A stretch of 64,000 nucleotides of DNA. Source: Gracilaria vermiculophylla. Its lineage: Eukaryota; Rhodophyta; Florideophyceae; Gracilariales; Gracilariaceae. Location: contig JAHNZQ020003148.1 of NCBI GenBank assembly GCA_019155205.2, forward strand, positions 114,469 to 178,468, given 5' to 3'. Position numbers and translations under genes: made by a program. Positions 1 through 10,708 of this stretch are shown in pieces (positions within the stretch are counted from its first letter, which is position 1; each line of letters opens with the position of its first letter). Under the pieces are notes generated by a model. That model saw nothing but the letters and a program-made list of their open reading frames with translations, did no database searches and had not been told where the DNA came from.

Positions 1-123
1 ATTCCCCCGGCTCGCGACAGCGGATACCGGAGACCACCTTTAGGAATACGCGCCTTTGGAGTCACTAAAAACTCCTAACGGACGTTGTGCTTTACTACCT
101 CGACAGGAGGGCTGACAGTACCA
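1..123 (+). repeat. LTR family A, 3' part (cut by window start)
   Basis: This stretch is nearly identical to 29,458-29,582, the 3' end of the 5' LTR of the plus-strand family A retrotransposon. Both contain cggataccggag, cgcctttggagtca and ctcctaacggacgttgtg, and both end in gctgacagtaccaca. The bases after 123 do not match the leader that follows the 29.5 kb LTR, so this is more likely a 3' or solo LTR than a 5' LTR. The rest lies outside the window. Confidence 0.75.
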
Positions 124-980
124 CACCCTGAGTTGAGCAGCGCACCAGTGGAGATGTGATGCACTTCAGGGTTGGACGAAGAAGTAGACGTTTGGGCTCA
201 ATAAGTCATGCCAGATGTGTAGGAAGTTGGAAAAACGGAGACCGAGTGTATAAAAGCACCAGAGGAGATTGACGAAACAACACTGTAATACAAGTCCGCT
301 ACTACACACCTATCCACGGAGGGAATCGGGTCACGAAGCCATTGATAAATACGCAGAGAAGATGGAAAAGGAGAGGCGGGGGAGGAAATGAGCACTACCA
401 TAGGGAGCGGGTTCATATCATATGGAAGCTGGCGGTATAAGAGAAGGGAAGAAAAGGAGCGCCAAAGTCTCCAATGAGGATAAACGAGCGAGCATAACGA
501 CTTGAGCGTTTCCCGAAAGAAATCCTCCAGGAAATCGGAGGGTGGAGCGTCGTGGGGGACCCAGCGGCACAGCACCACGAGTAGAGACCACCGAACAGCG
601 CACACCAGTCCACGCCACGGCTGGAAACGGCAGGCCGTCTGCGCCGCATGGACGCTACTCGGGATGCACGGGAAAGATCACAGTCGACTGGCATTATAGA
701 ACCAGCACGATACGCCAAGAAGGAGAAAATGAGGTTGGGTCAAGAAGAGTTAGGAACCCGAAAACGCTTCAAATGAGGTATGCAAACCCGCGGTCGGTTC
801 GCTGCGCAAATATTAGAGAGCTGGAAGGAATCTTCTGAAAGGGGGGATTTGTCGCTTGTGGGATACCGTTATGACGTAACGTCCGTTAGGAGTCACTTAA
901 GGATCGATCTATGAGAGAATGCATCTCAGGGGCCTGGTTCAATTCAGGAAAGGGGGTACTCGACGGACTTTGTGCGCTAT
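124..980. other. Unassigned repeat-flank sequence
   Basis: No protein family could be recognised on either strand. Several overlapping open frames exist (for example minus 198-605 and plus 542-838), but they are arginine/serine rich, lack domain motifs and overlap one another in all frames, as expected of non-coding GC-rich sequence. The last 100 bases resemble the tail of LTR A (ggagtca, then cgacgga and ttgtgc), which suggests a second degraded copy. Confidence 0.4.
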
Positions 981-1050
981 CACCTCAAAAGAAGAACTGA
1001 CAATACTGCACCTCAAAAGGAGAACTGACAATACTGCACCTCAAAAGAGA
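981..1050 (+). repeat. 28-bp tandem repeat in an LTR A tail
   Basis: The unit cacctcaaaag(a/g)agaactgac + aatactg occurs twice in full (981-1008 and 1009-1036, one mismatch), followed by a partial third copy. The unit corresponds to the last bases of LTR A (acctcgagaggtgggctgacagtaccac), so it is probably a local duplication within a decayed LTR end. Confidence 0.7.
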
Positions 1051-1849
1051 TAGTAAAGTTCCTGTTTGACTATGTACTTTTAAATCAGAGGAAGTCCCAT
1101 ACTTTTATTATGGACCAGGAATTGGTTTCCCAGGCACGTGTTTCTTAAGAACTGCCCAGTTTGCTCAATTTTCCCGAGGTCATGGGCACAAAGAACCACT
1201 CAGAAACATTTGGTCAGAAGGTGAATAAGATCCGAACTTTCTCGTCGATAATCCGAGGCAAGATCCGAGAAGGGACATCAAGGTGGGATAAGGTACTATG
1301 TGACACGGAATATCAGCCTATCTCAAGATCAAACATAAGCACTGGCCTTAGTGCACTAGGAACAGATTTTCGAGAGATCCTTCAGTCAGAACGGACACGG
1401 ATCATTTGGTAGGTCAGTACCAAATGTCAACCTGCTTGTGACATTTTTATTTGCAGGATAACGATTCGATATCTCACAAATAAAACGCTCTTCAATGTCG
1501 TTGCAAGGTAGTTATTTAAGGCTAACAAGAAAAAAGGGCGTAAAAATGTTAAGATAGATAGCGTTGTTCCGGGAATAAGTAAAAGAACCAATGCTTTTTC
1601 TCAAACTGCGATAGCAAAAGTGACAAAACAGGTTTGCGGAACGTTTTAAAGTTTTCAAATTTCTTTGACCTGTAGCGTACAAGATCAAACTACTTCCGGT
1701 TTTTTGTAGAACACGCAATGTGCGTTGACGGTTTGACGAGTGGTTCCGAACTTGAGTTCGGTCTTGCAATAAGGCGAGTACCGTGAACGTAAATAATGCA
1801 TCAAAGCACCCACATGAACATTTTGAACCGGGTCCAGAACCTAATGACA
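1051..1849. other. No recognisable gene
   Basis: Open frames at 1161-1412 (plus) and 1512-1850 (minus) are short and show no known domain. I see no transposon ends here other than the piggyBac-type end that begins about 1850. Confidence 0.4.
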
Positions 1850-1912
1850 CCGTTTGCTGGTGTCTATCTGACCAACGACCTCATATGAGGTCAAATGACC
1901 TCATATGAGGTC
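1850..1912 (+). repeat. Left terminal repeat with two palindromes
   Basis: The palindrome gacctcatatgaggtc is present perfectly at 1877-1892 and again at 1897-1912, exactly 20 bp apart. It is preceded by gtctatctgacc (1862-1873), which matches the reverse complement of the outer right end. The paired self-complementary sites could be transposase binding sites; that role is inferred. Confidence 0.7.
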
Positions 1913-2182
1913 AATTTTAATTACTTTGTAATTAGGTGGAAACATTAAAACTTTTCCCTTTTTTTGTTCGGATATCCTTATCGTGTTGTCGACGCCGGCA
2001 GCGCTGAACTGTGTCCACAACAACAATGGGTGTATTGTGACTGTTACATCAATCAGAGCCGTCAGCAACATTCGTGAACTATGGCATCGTCCACAGATCC
2101 TTGCAGAACTGCTAGAACAACTGTCAACAGCCGCGCTCGCCTGGTTACCACTAACGCGGAATGTAAACGATAGTATGGATCG

Positions 2183-4203
2183 TTGTGGAAGTCCAAAACG
2201 GTAAAAGGAATATTTCAAAATGTTGATGTTCGCAGAATCAACAATCAAAATTTAACATTCTTGACGGAAAACTTTCGTTTACTCAATCGTGAGAAAGACG
2301 TTACTCTGCCTTTATCGAGTGTCAAACTCTGTACCGGTGTTAACGAGACCCCCAACGCTGCAGAAGAACAAAATCAGTCGATTGACGCGAATAACATCGA
2401 AATTGTTGAAGAAGAAGCGATTGTTACACCACCGAATATGAAAGTTTTGCAAGGGCAGACAGATAATCAAAATCTGCATACAATCTGCCAATCAACTATT
2501 GCTCATGCTTGGAAATGGGAAACATGTGCGACATTGAGTCCTCTGAATGGTTGTATGCAAATTCATCAATGGGAAGTTATTGACCCAGCAGGAGATTTTA
2601 TCTCACCGCGTCACGTTCCTTCAAGAATGACTGCATTGGATTTCTTTGTCTGGATGTTTCCCATGCCTCATTTGCAATTTATCGTGAGCAGAACAAATAT
2701 CCGGCTGGAAATCAAAGGCGCTCGGAGGACAACAGGAGGGGAGGTGCTCAAAATTTTCGAAGTTCTTATTTTTATGACTCGTATTGAGTTTTCAAACAGA
2801 TGCGATCTTTGGAGCATTAAACCTTTTTTAAAGTTCATTCCACAACCTAAAATTGGGCTTGCTATGTAACACAACCGTTTTCAATCGCTTAGAAACTGCA
2901 TATGTTTCAGTGGAAATGGTGTGACTGAAAAGCAAGGAATCGTGAGATGGCCGTTTATAGCCGGTTTTGTGAAAGCGCTCAATAATCATCGCCGTTCTTT
3001 TGTCAAGCCATCACACGCATTATGTGTTGACGAAGGAATGTCACGATGGTACGGACTAGGAGGTCATTGGCTTGATGTGAGGCTTCCACATTATACTGCG
3101 TTGGACTGAAAGCCCGAAAATGGCCTTGAAATGAAAGCTGTTTGTTGTGGACGAAGTGGTATGATGCTCAATATTGAACTCAATATGGGTGCTAATAATC
3201 TGGAACAGGATTTTGATTCCGATAATGCTCATGAAACGGCTATTCTACTCCGTTTAGTACAACCGTGGTTTGGATAAAATCGTTTTGTATGCGCTGATTC
3301 TTTTTTTGCATCCGTCAACACCGCTAAAGCACTCATGGAAAAAGGGTTGGGATATACTGGAGTAATCAAAAATGCATCTCGAGAGTTTCCTATGAAGCAC
3401 CTATCTGAAAGTACTTTAAGGAACAGAGGCAACTATATATCTATGATTTCAAAATGAAGCCTCCGTAATAGTGACATGATGGCCGTAATGCAGAGGGATC
3501 GCGATAAAAATTATTTATTTCAACCTCAGGCAGAGCTAATCCCCGTACTCCTATTGTTAGGGAAAGATCGAGGCAGGAGGGAACTATTTCCAAGAAAATG
3601 GAATTTGAGGTTGCAATTCCTGAGATTTGTGAAGAATATTACAAAACATGTTCAATGATCGATCGCCGAAACAGATGCCGACAGGGTGATTTAAATCTGT
3701 AAAAGAAACTGGAAGTGAAAGAATTGTCAGTTCGAGTCCATTGCTCTCTTTTAGCAATTTGCATTGTGGATGCATGGAAACTGTATAAAGCAGAAAATGG
3801 AAGCAGGAGCGTTAAATGTGGACATCACTTTTATTATGAGCTGGCTGATGAATTATTAGACAATACTTGGGACACGACTGGTTTAATGAAAAGAAATGAA
3901 CCGGAAAATGAAAATAATATTGAACAGCCAATGTTTGCTGGCACTGGCCTGCATTTAATGCAAACCAAAAGAAGAAGAAACACAAAAAATGGAATGATTA
4001 CAAAAGCTTTATATCAAGGACGATGCAATTCTTGCAGAGGTAATACGAAATCGAAGTTTTCATGTTCTGCATGCTATTCAAGGAAAGAAAAAGAAGTGTT
4101 TTTATGTCACACTGGTACGAACAGAGATTTTTTAATGAAAAGAATTCAGGAGTGTCACGGTATAGAGAAGCATAGTATCTACAAGAAATGTCAACAACGT
4201 TGA
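2183..4203 (+). pseudogene. piggyBac-like transposase (DDE_Tnp_1_7 type), broken
   Basis: This encoded the cut-and-paste transposase of the surrounding element. Three frames together recall the family order. 2183-2869 has the N-terminal piggyBac region (DFFVWMFPM, VSRTN). 2921-3450 covers the first catalytic aspartate (CVDEGM), the KP-GLEMK stretch and the second aspartate (CADSFFAS, then GYTGVIKNA). About 3640-3690 holds a probable third aspartate (SMIDRRNRCRQ). 3715-4203 carries VDAWKLYK and a cysteine-rich tail (CNSC, CSAC, then C and H) like the zinc-binding end of these enzymes. Stops after 2869, 3109 and in 3290-3700, plus frame changes, make it non-functional. All three catalytic aspartates are still readable, so decay is moderate. 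Family assignment rests on motif order, not on a search. Confidence 0.75.
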
Positions 4204-4454
4204 CAACATTCGTTATTTTAAGTAAAATACCTCATTTCAATGCAATTATTGAGAAAAAGTTCTTTGACCCTAAGCCCCCAACTAATTCAAGCCGCATTAT
4301 TTTGACTTGCTAGATTATTTAAAATCTATTACGAAAATTCTCCTTAAGCAGATGTCACCTTATTCTGTCTGCTGTTCAAGTGGGTGTTGAAAACGATCTG
4401 AGAGTTGAAATATTTTTAGAATTTGTCGAGCTTTCGAAGGAGTTTTGAGTTTTT
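4204..4454. other. Transposon 3' non-coding part
   Basis: AT-rich sequence between the transposase stop and the tRNA-like segment. No open frame of interest was seen. Confidence 0.5.
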
Positions 4455-4530
4455 AGAAACTCAGCGAGGTTCGAACTCAGGACTTGTTGCTCGCATGTAG
4501 TCTGATGACCACTGAGCTGCTGTGGTAGCT
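4455..4530 (-). other. tRNA-like sequence (relic or SINE head)
   Basis: Read on the minus strand it has an A-box-like agctcagtggtcatcaga and, about 30 bases later, a B-box-like ctgagttcgaacctcg, in tRNA order and spacing. The T arm can form about four pairs. The acceptor stem and the anticodon stem do not pair convincingly. It is therefore a tRNA relic or the tRNA-derived head of a SINE rather than a working tRNA gene. It lies inside the piggyBac-type element, near the right end. Confidence 0.4.
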
Positions 4531-4664
4531 CAGCGTTCGGCCTACAACTATTTATTGTGTACAGGCAATCCTGGAGAACGGGTTTTTAAATCTAAAATTT
4601 CCAAAATATTAGCCTACGGGTCAACTTCCAATTTTCTATTTTTAGTTTTGCGTAATGGTGCGCT

Positions 4665-4732
4665 GACCTCATACGAGGTCGACTTGACCTCATATGAGGT
4701 CGGCGCACCGGTCGAATAGACTCTAGAAACGG
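4665..4732 (-). repeat. Right terminal repeat with two palindromes
   Basis: Palindromes lie at 4665-4680 (one base altered: gacctcatacgaggtc) and 4686-4701 (perfect), 21 bp apart. They are followed by ggtcgaatagac and aaacgg, which match the left end when reversed. The pair is also enclosed by ggtgcgc and gcgcacc, so this end could form a larger cruciform. Confidence 0.7.
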
Positions 4733-5354
4733 ATGGGCCTGTCCGAGTTGATCTGTGTGCCGTTGCTTCCTGAGGAACTGAATATTCGAGGCTACCCTAC
4801 AGAAGAAACCCGTTGCGCGTCACTGACCACTGCCGAAATACAGCAGATGCCAAGATATATGCCCGTTCTCTTGGTACCGCGCGCACGCGCCCTATCCCAC
4901 TCTCACAGTTCGTGGTCATAGCGCACGCTCGCCTACGTAAAGCCCTTCAATAGTTAGCAAAGTGTTTTGACGAGAACGCGTATGTTTTCGGATGTCCCTT
5001 TGTTCTCAGGATGGCTGTGGCACGAAATTATGGCATTGTGTCTGTCGAGATAACATCGACGCTGAAGTTGGTGTTCCAGACGGCTCAGACCAAATCCAAC
5101 ACTAAATTGACAGCCTGCAAGGCTAAATTTGACAACGTGAACATATTCCACGATGAATAAAAGCAAATGCATTCAGTCTCGATCAAATACTACGGTTAAG
5201 CTTCTAATCTGCAGCACTGTTCATCATGGCTGAAATAAAAGGCACCAATTGCTTCGAGGGGCCTACGGCCGATGTTTTTCAGGCGTATATTAATGCGGCG
5301 TCGACTGCCGCTTCCAAGTGAAGTGCACGCCAGTTTTTTGGGGTACTTCGCATA
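4733..5354. other. No recognisable gene
   Basis: Short overlapping frames on both strands (for example 4733-4921 plus and 4954-5172 minus) show no domain. The segment separates the piggyBac-type element from LTR B1. Confidence 0.4.
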
Positions 5355-5589
5355 TGTTCTCTTACTGTGACATCTGCCACACAGAGTTAATATGACTAAA
5401 TCCCCCGCAAGCGGCCGTCGGCACGCGTCTCACAAATGTGGCACAGGGAACTCCCAGAAGAACTGGTGCGTGATACGGTGCACCGGGGATGGCCCAAATG
5501 GCCCGATAATGTTTTTTAGTAGTTACTTTATTTATTTAAAAGTACTGTAGTTAAGGGCGCTGGCGTCACCATTGCAACCCTCAGTAAAG
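5355..5589 (+). repeat. LTR family B copy 1, 5' piece
   Basis: Aligns with the starts of the LTRs at 50,949 and 60,033: a TG start, then gcaagcggcc, tgtggca, a T-rich stretch, a cagta-c/t-ttaagggc block and ccctcagtaaa. The match stops at 5588-5589 where LTR C begins, and resumes at 6462. The two pieces add up to about 727 bp, the same as the intact copies (720 and 727 bp). Confidence 0.8.
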
Positions 5590-6461
5590 TGCAAACGTTT
5601 TCCAGGGAGGTTTATGATGGCTCGTTGCCTACCCACTGGATTCTGGCTAGGCCGAATATACAAAAACGGTTACTGTTTCGGGCGCCATTCACGTCCTTTT
5701 GTACTGCGCATTCCATAGTAGCCCACCAGCACGTGTCACGCGACGTAGCACGAGCGCTGGATGACCTTTTGTCACGCCCGCGGTAGCCACACGTGGCCTG
5801 CTGGCTACCATATGGGTGCCGGAAGGCGTCTGCTTTGCACCGTCAGTTTCGCTTTTTCGATATTTACTAATTTACTTATATTGGCTATTTCAGCCTTAGA
5901 GCTACAGTACTTCACGCCATGGCACTCCGGCCTTTGCGCCCAGTAAATGGCACCCACCCATATCTCCGGTCTGAACTTTTCGCCAAGGCGGGTATCTCTC
6001 CCCACATTGGAGAAGTACGCCGTGGACTGCGGACGTCAACCGCCCGTGATGCCAAGAACCATCTTCTGGACTAATCCTTTCTTCTTTCTCGATCACCCTT
6101 GCACGAGGTCTTCCCCAACGGACCTCCTGTTTAACCCCTTTCGGGCTACGTCTGCCACCCGCCGAACACGGCTGGCCCAATACCCGCGCGGCGCATTACA
6201 TTACCTGGCCGCGCCGAGATGGTCCGATATTTAACTTGGGATTCTCACCAAACATTACGGAAACAGCCTCAATCTCAGGACTTCACGGATCCCTTGTTCT
6301 AATATTTGTCTTTTCTCCTGGACCCCTTGCGACGACTTGGCCCCGTATTTACGCCCGGCTGAGGTGACTCGCCTAAGAAAATCTCTGCCTCTGAACATCT
6401 TGCTAGGGAGAGGTTCAGAACATCCTCCGTAGTTCTTTCGCCTTTAGGTCACTGCACTACA
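5590..6461 (+). mobile_element. LTR family C copy 1, solo, inserted in LTR B1
   Basis: 872 bp starting TG and ending gcactaca. It is similar along its length to 53,436-54,265 (shared blocks include ggaggttta, gattcacgtcc/attcacgtcc, ttggagaagta, gccgtggact, cccgtgatgcc and ggcttggcccc). The sequence ctcagtaaa occurs directly on both sides (5580-5588 and 6462-6470). No internal retrotransposon genes accompany it, so it is a solo LTR. Confidence 0.75.
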
Positions 6462-6953
6462 CTCAGTAAATGGTAACCCTGGTTCCGGCTTTGAGCCTTC
6501 CTTCTACGTCGGTATTTACATCTCGCGGGGAATACCCCTTGGCGTACGGTTGCTCATCCGCCTTGGTCGCTGGGAGCGCCCATACTCGGATATACTACTA
6601 GTTTAACTGTGCTCAATATTTGCAGAAAAATCTTTACAATTTCTATTCTTCGCCTTACGGCTCCCCACCTTTTTACCACCTTGGTGGTTCCTCCCCCATC
6701 TTGTGGACCGCGCGACCCGCGGTCCTCCTTCCCCTCCCATCTTTTTCTCACAAAAAGGCATAACAAACCCATACAACCATCTAGTGGGGATCCTTCTTTT
6801 ACCTCTCCACGAAAAGCTGCCGGGGCATCCTCGGTCATACACCGGACATTGCCTTGGTGCTCCCCCAAGAGGGCTTTACCTCCAAACTACCTCTGTAGAG
6901 GAAGATTCTGACGTCTTTGTGTGCTTTTCCTGCTTGCGGACTATTTCACTATA
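6462..6953 (+). repeat. LTR family B copy 1, 3' piece
   Basis: Matches the remainder of LTR B: ggttccggctttgagcctt, gtacggttgctcatccgcc, gaccgcgcgacc-like and gaggaagattctgacgtctt blocks, ending in a cactata variant of the usual tgcactaca. It is the continuation of 5355-5589. Confidence 0.8.
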
Positions 6954-6984
6954 CCAAATATCTGCCGAATTGCATCAATGCAGC

Positions 6985-7500
6985 GCTTATTGATGTATCC
7001 TACGAAGCAAACAAAAACAATCCTGCCGGAGAAGTAACGAACTTTGTTGTGAACACTATTATGGCGTTGGATCGGAATAACGCGTTAGAGGTCCTGAAAG
7101 ACAAGGATCTTGCCAAGGCCTTCAGCGAGCGTGTGGTAAAAATTTTGTAGGGCCCTCTCTTGAAAGAACGTATCAAAACTCGCCGCCGTGGTTGGACAAA
7201 GAACCAGCTTTCCAACATCAAGTTCTTCAAAAAGAGGTCTGCATGCTGGCACGCGATCTGTCATCAACTAAGATGGCACGCCAACGCGTCGGAAAACAAC
7301 AGAGCTCTCGGGGATCGAGATTTACGCGTGTGCGATGCAATGGCAACCATAAATCAACCGGCGTTACTCCAAGCAAAAAGCCTCCAGCGCGCAAGCGCAA
7401 GAGTGACATTTGGATGGATGACTGTCTGAACCTGGATTCTGATTGCATGATCCCACTGAAAAACCGACAGCATACCAGCAAAACTCGATAAGAAGATCTC
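6985..7500 (+). pseudogene. gag-like remnant
   Basis: A readable frame (about 6980-7150) gives a helical segment (FVVNTIMALDRNN, LAKAFSERVVKIL) and breaks at 7148. A second frame (7192-7491) continues with MARQRVGK and a lysine/arginine-rich tail (KKPPARKRKSD). Position before the protease-like section suggests a Gag capsid and basic tail, but the family is too divergent for me to name the domains. The gene is split by frame changes. Confidence 0.5.
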
Positions 7501-7589
7501 TTCGACAAGCACTACAAAAAGAAGTTTGCCAAACGAGCAAAGTAGGTAACAAGCACTACTTCTTCGTGCTGACTTGCGACGGACGCCGA

Positions 7590-7970
7590 TGGAGGCCACA
7601 TCCGAGGTACGTTTGAGCAGGTTGTTTTCGACATAAACCTCGGAGGTTGAGGTCCCAATTTCAGTGCGATATCCAAATCTTCTTTCCAAAAAATGAAAGA
7701 AGCGAAGGCTTTAGAATCAGAGCAGTACGTTAAGGAACCTCTCACGTTGGTGGGCGCGTTCAAGACCGTCAAGAACTCTTATTGGGCAACTGCAAGGTTC
7801 TCATACACCATCACTATCTAAAGGTTTGGCTCTAATGTACCAATTTGCGTACGAGGTGTTTTTTTTCTCAATGAAGACAGCAGTGTGGAAGAGACTTTTC
7901 TTTGCCGGACTCTCCTGAAGGCTATCGTTTTCGACCTCAACGAAAATCTCCTCCGCGCTCATCCGCTCAT
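7590..7970 (+). pseudogene. Retroviral-type aspartic protease remnant
   Basis: Frames around 7600-7960 read as a protease neighbourhood: FDINLGG, then a GPNFSAISKSSF-like segment where the family has its active-site D-S/T-G, then LTLVGAFKTVKNS and VRGVFFLN, ending in the ETFLCRTLLKAIVFDL block. Such a block (LLGRPLL-GFD) commonly precedes the reverse transcriptase in Gypsy elements. The catalytic aspartate itself is not clearly preserved. Stops at about 7646 and 7820 break the frame. Confidence 0.45.
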
Positions 7971-8902
7971 TCATAACGACCACATTAACTCATTAGAAAA
8001 GAAGCCTCTGAAGCTTGCTGTTACCTTCCAGAATGGCCTATCGTACATGGCAGCCGACGATGGCCCCACGGAATTGCCAGACTGCCTCACTATTGATATT
8101 GGAAAGGACTCCGACGAGTCTATCTCGAAGGAAATCAACAAAATTGACGGTGAAGCTGGGGAGAATGAAATCTCCGAAATTTGGTTGCGCCACATAACCG
8201 TTATGCTCCAAGAGTATCGCGACGTTTTTCGAATAAAGCTTGGCAGTGATGCTCCCGGAGACGTTCTGTCTCTTGTGATAACGCCAATCAAATATGCGAA
8301 ACCGCAGTGCCCCTTGCAGCGTCGATACATTTTACGGTAACAGTAGATCCTCTTCAGTACCATTAAGGAGCTCGAAGCAGTCGGGGCTATTATCATCCGC
8401 GTGCTAGGCAAGTCTGGGTCTAACGGTGCCTAAGCCAGGCACGAACCAGGTGCGGTTGACTGTCGATCTGCGAAAAACTAATGTGAAAATCGTGGAATTC
8501 ACCTCAGCAATGCCTTGTCTGAACTCGAAATACAAGAACGTCACCATAAGTAATTATTTTGCCAATATTGACCTCACGCACGGTTACTGGCAGGTCCCTC
8601 TCTCTCCGGAGTCGCAAGAGATGATGTTCATCCAGACATCCATCTTCGTCTATTCTTACCGCCGCTGGTTGCAGGGCGGCAGTAAATCTGGAACCCATTT
8701 CCTAGCCATACTTCAACTGCAGCTCGATGAACACATAGAAAAAATGATGCAATCGATCGCAGATATCTTATTTTATGCAAAGGACGAGACAAAACTCCAT
8801 GACTGTATCGGATCCTTTTTCCGCATTTGTAGCGAAATCGGACTGAAGTTACACGAAGAGATATCCACTATGTTTTTAAAATGTCCTGTTTTGCTGCCAT
8901 AG
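7885..8902 (+). pseudogene. Reverse transcriptase, Gypsy, broken
   Basis: Two frames make up the domain. 7885-8340 ends with the usual lead-in to the RT (MLQEYRDVFRIKLG, then PLQRRY). 8426-8902 contains VDLRKTN, FANIDLTHGYWQVPLSPESQ (first catalytic aspartate in IDLTHGYW), LQGGSKSGTHF and the palm block IADILFYAKDETKLHDCI. The YVDD-type box is damaged (I-A-D instead of D-D), so the enzyme would be dead. Wording such as WQVPLSPESQ, FYAKDETKL and SEIGLKL resembles Gypsy polyproteins known from oomycetes more than the two chromoviruses elsewhere in this window. Confidence 0.75.
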
Positions 8903-8949
8903 TATTTCTACATAAGAAATCCAGTACCATCTTCGACATTTTGACTCCT

Positions 8950-9690
8950 TAGTGGCAATGAAACGACCCGTAATGGCTAGCAATTTGCAAGAATTCAATT
9001 GCACAACGAACTGGATGCGTACTTCTATTCCTGCATACGCTGAACAAGTCGATCCGCTTATCGAGTTATTTGGATGCTGTTGCAACCACACCGGTCAGCG
9101 CACGAAACGGACGCTTCGCAAGCTCTGCACAACTAGCTCGTGAGGCAGTGATCATGATGCTGCTTTTGCCGACATCATGGATCAACTCGCTGTCCTTGAC
9201 AAGCTCGCGCATCCCGACTTCGGCCGGCTACCATCTTTCTCTTTTTACCAATTCGTTGGACACTCATCAGGCTGCGGATCTCACCTATGTACCCAATGAA
9301 TACCGCGCCGAAGATATCAAAGACCAGCATAACGAACCGCTATGCTTCCAGTCCGGTGTCTCCTCGGGATCAGCTGCAAACTGGTCGGTTCCTGAAATTT
9401 AAGGGTACGAAGTCGTAGGTGCCATATGTCGTTTGGACAACCCCGTCTTGAGACTCAAAGTGAACATGTTTGCGGATCACGCGAACCTTGTTTTATATCC
9501 ACGACCCTTACGGCAAAAATCCTGAAATTGGATGCCTTACCGCAAGTGAGCTCATGCGTTGAGCAATCAAGCTTTCCCCGTTTCGGTACCTTGTCGAACA
9601 CCTGCCTGGTAAACGAAATGCCTGAACCGACATGCTTACTGGTTGGCCGAGAACTTTGAAGCGTTGCGTAAACGCAACCAGGGTTCAACG
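8950..9690 (+). pseudogene. RNase H region of the Gypsy polyprotein, broken
   Basis: Starts with a connection segment LQEFNCTTNWMRTSIPAYAE, followed by QRTKRTLRKL. Fragments in changing frames then read as DPLIELF, HNEPLCFQSG, SSGSAANWSVPE, FADHANLVLYPRPL and TCLLVG/YWLAENF. These correspond in order to the connection, the N-W-S/T-P-E-K-E box and the D-H-x-N-L strand of Gypsy RNase H. At least three frame changes occur. The role would have been removal of RNA from the RNA/DNA hybrid. Confidence 0.6.
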
Positions 9691-9699
9691 ATCCAAGGC

Positions 9700-10708
9700 G
9701 CTCATGTGCGCCCCAATAAGCCCTGTCTTGGATCCACTAGCCTAATGAACAAGACATACAAACCTCGCAGTCTGCTTCGAAAGAGAAGTCACTTACATCT
9801 TTCAGAAAGATTGAGAACGTTTTCAAGACCATCAATGACATCGTGTGAATACCAAGATTTAATCAGTCTCTCAAGCTTCACGTCATGGCAGCCGTTCACA
9901 CAAGGCATGGTGGTCACCGAATGTGGCGCATCACTCTTGCTAATATCCTAGCCCATTTATAATGGGCAAACATGAGTTTTGACGTCAAGTCACGAGTACG
10001 TTTCTGCCTACACTGTCTCTTTACAGAGACCAGTAAGATCGTACAGCGTCCTCTACCTCACGTTGTGCACGCTTCAGAACCCAGCAAGTTGCTCCATTTC
10101 GATTTTCGTTTCATGTGAGACGGAGAGAATAATTAGACATATTTGCTTGTTTTCAGGAACGACCATAGCGGGTTTGTGTGTCTAACACCGACCTATGACA
10201 AAACTTCCAGGACCGTGGCTATAGCATTCATCGATTCGTGTGACAGAATTCGTGTTCCTTTAACATTATGCGCGTCGTGAAGTCCTCTCTGTACAATTGG
10301 ATTTTCAGCCGCCTTAATAGCCTTTAACACCTCACCGTTTTCACGGATCATCGGCAAGACACACCGCTACATGCGATTTCGCGTACGGTCCGGCCTAAGG
10401 TTCAGGTGCGTTACATGTAATTAATCCGCTGTTCCCAGTGCAAGTAAGAGACAAAGCTTGTCGAATCTCTGGAAGCAATGCACAAAGATGTAGCAGGACG
10501 TTCAAACAAGACACGGGAAGCTGCGATGTACCTGCACAAATGGGAGACGCACGTACGTGCTACCAACCTCAGCGAGGGTGACTACTTCCTACGCTGCATA
10601 CCGGAACGATACACCATGCGCAAACCTTCGTTGAAATGGCAAAAAGCCTTCCGAGTTTTCGAATGTAGAAGCAAATTCATATTATTAGTCGACAGCCTCA
10701 ATAACTGA
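9700..10708 (+). pseudogene. Integrase remnant with C-terminal GPY/F-like end
   Basis: The central core is too decayed to read. The last frame, 10,478-10,708, gives a typical integrase C-terminus: NKTREAAMYLHKW, LSEGDYFLRCIPERY and LKWQKAFRVFE, ending FILLVDSLNN. This is the small SH3-like domain that follows the catalytic core in Gypsy integrases. The G-P-F/Y of the family motif is replaced by Q-K-A-F. No chromodomain follows. Confidence 0.6.

Larger units (their letters stand above)
1850..4732 (+). mobile_element. piggyBac-type DNA transposon, degenerate
   Basis: A transposase relic (2183-4203) lies between two ends that match each other in inverted orientation. Each end shows, from outside in, ccgttt, then gtctat, two variable bases and gacc, then two copies of the 16-bp palindrome gacctcatatgaggtc. 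The left end occupies 1850-1912 and the right end 4665-4732. Total length is about 2.9 kb, normal for the superfamily. I found no TTAA target duplication, the usual piggyBac signature, so the exact borders are uncertain or the flanks have decayed. Confidence 0.7.

Noticed and set aside
198..605. A 135-codon minus-strand frame near the window start
   Set aside because: No domain, overlaps frames on the other strand of similar length, low-complexity arginine/serine/leucine composition; typical of chance openness in GC-rich sequence.
981..1050. 28-bp direct repeats as a CRISPR-like array
   Set aside because: The copies are directly adjacent without spacers and correspond to an LTR end in a eukaryotic setting.
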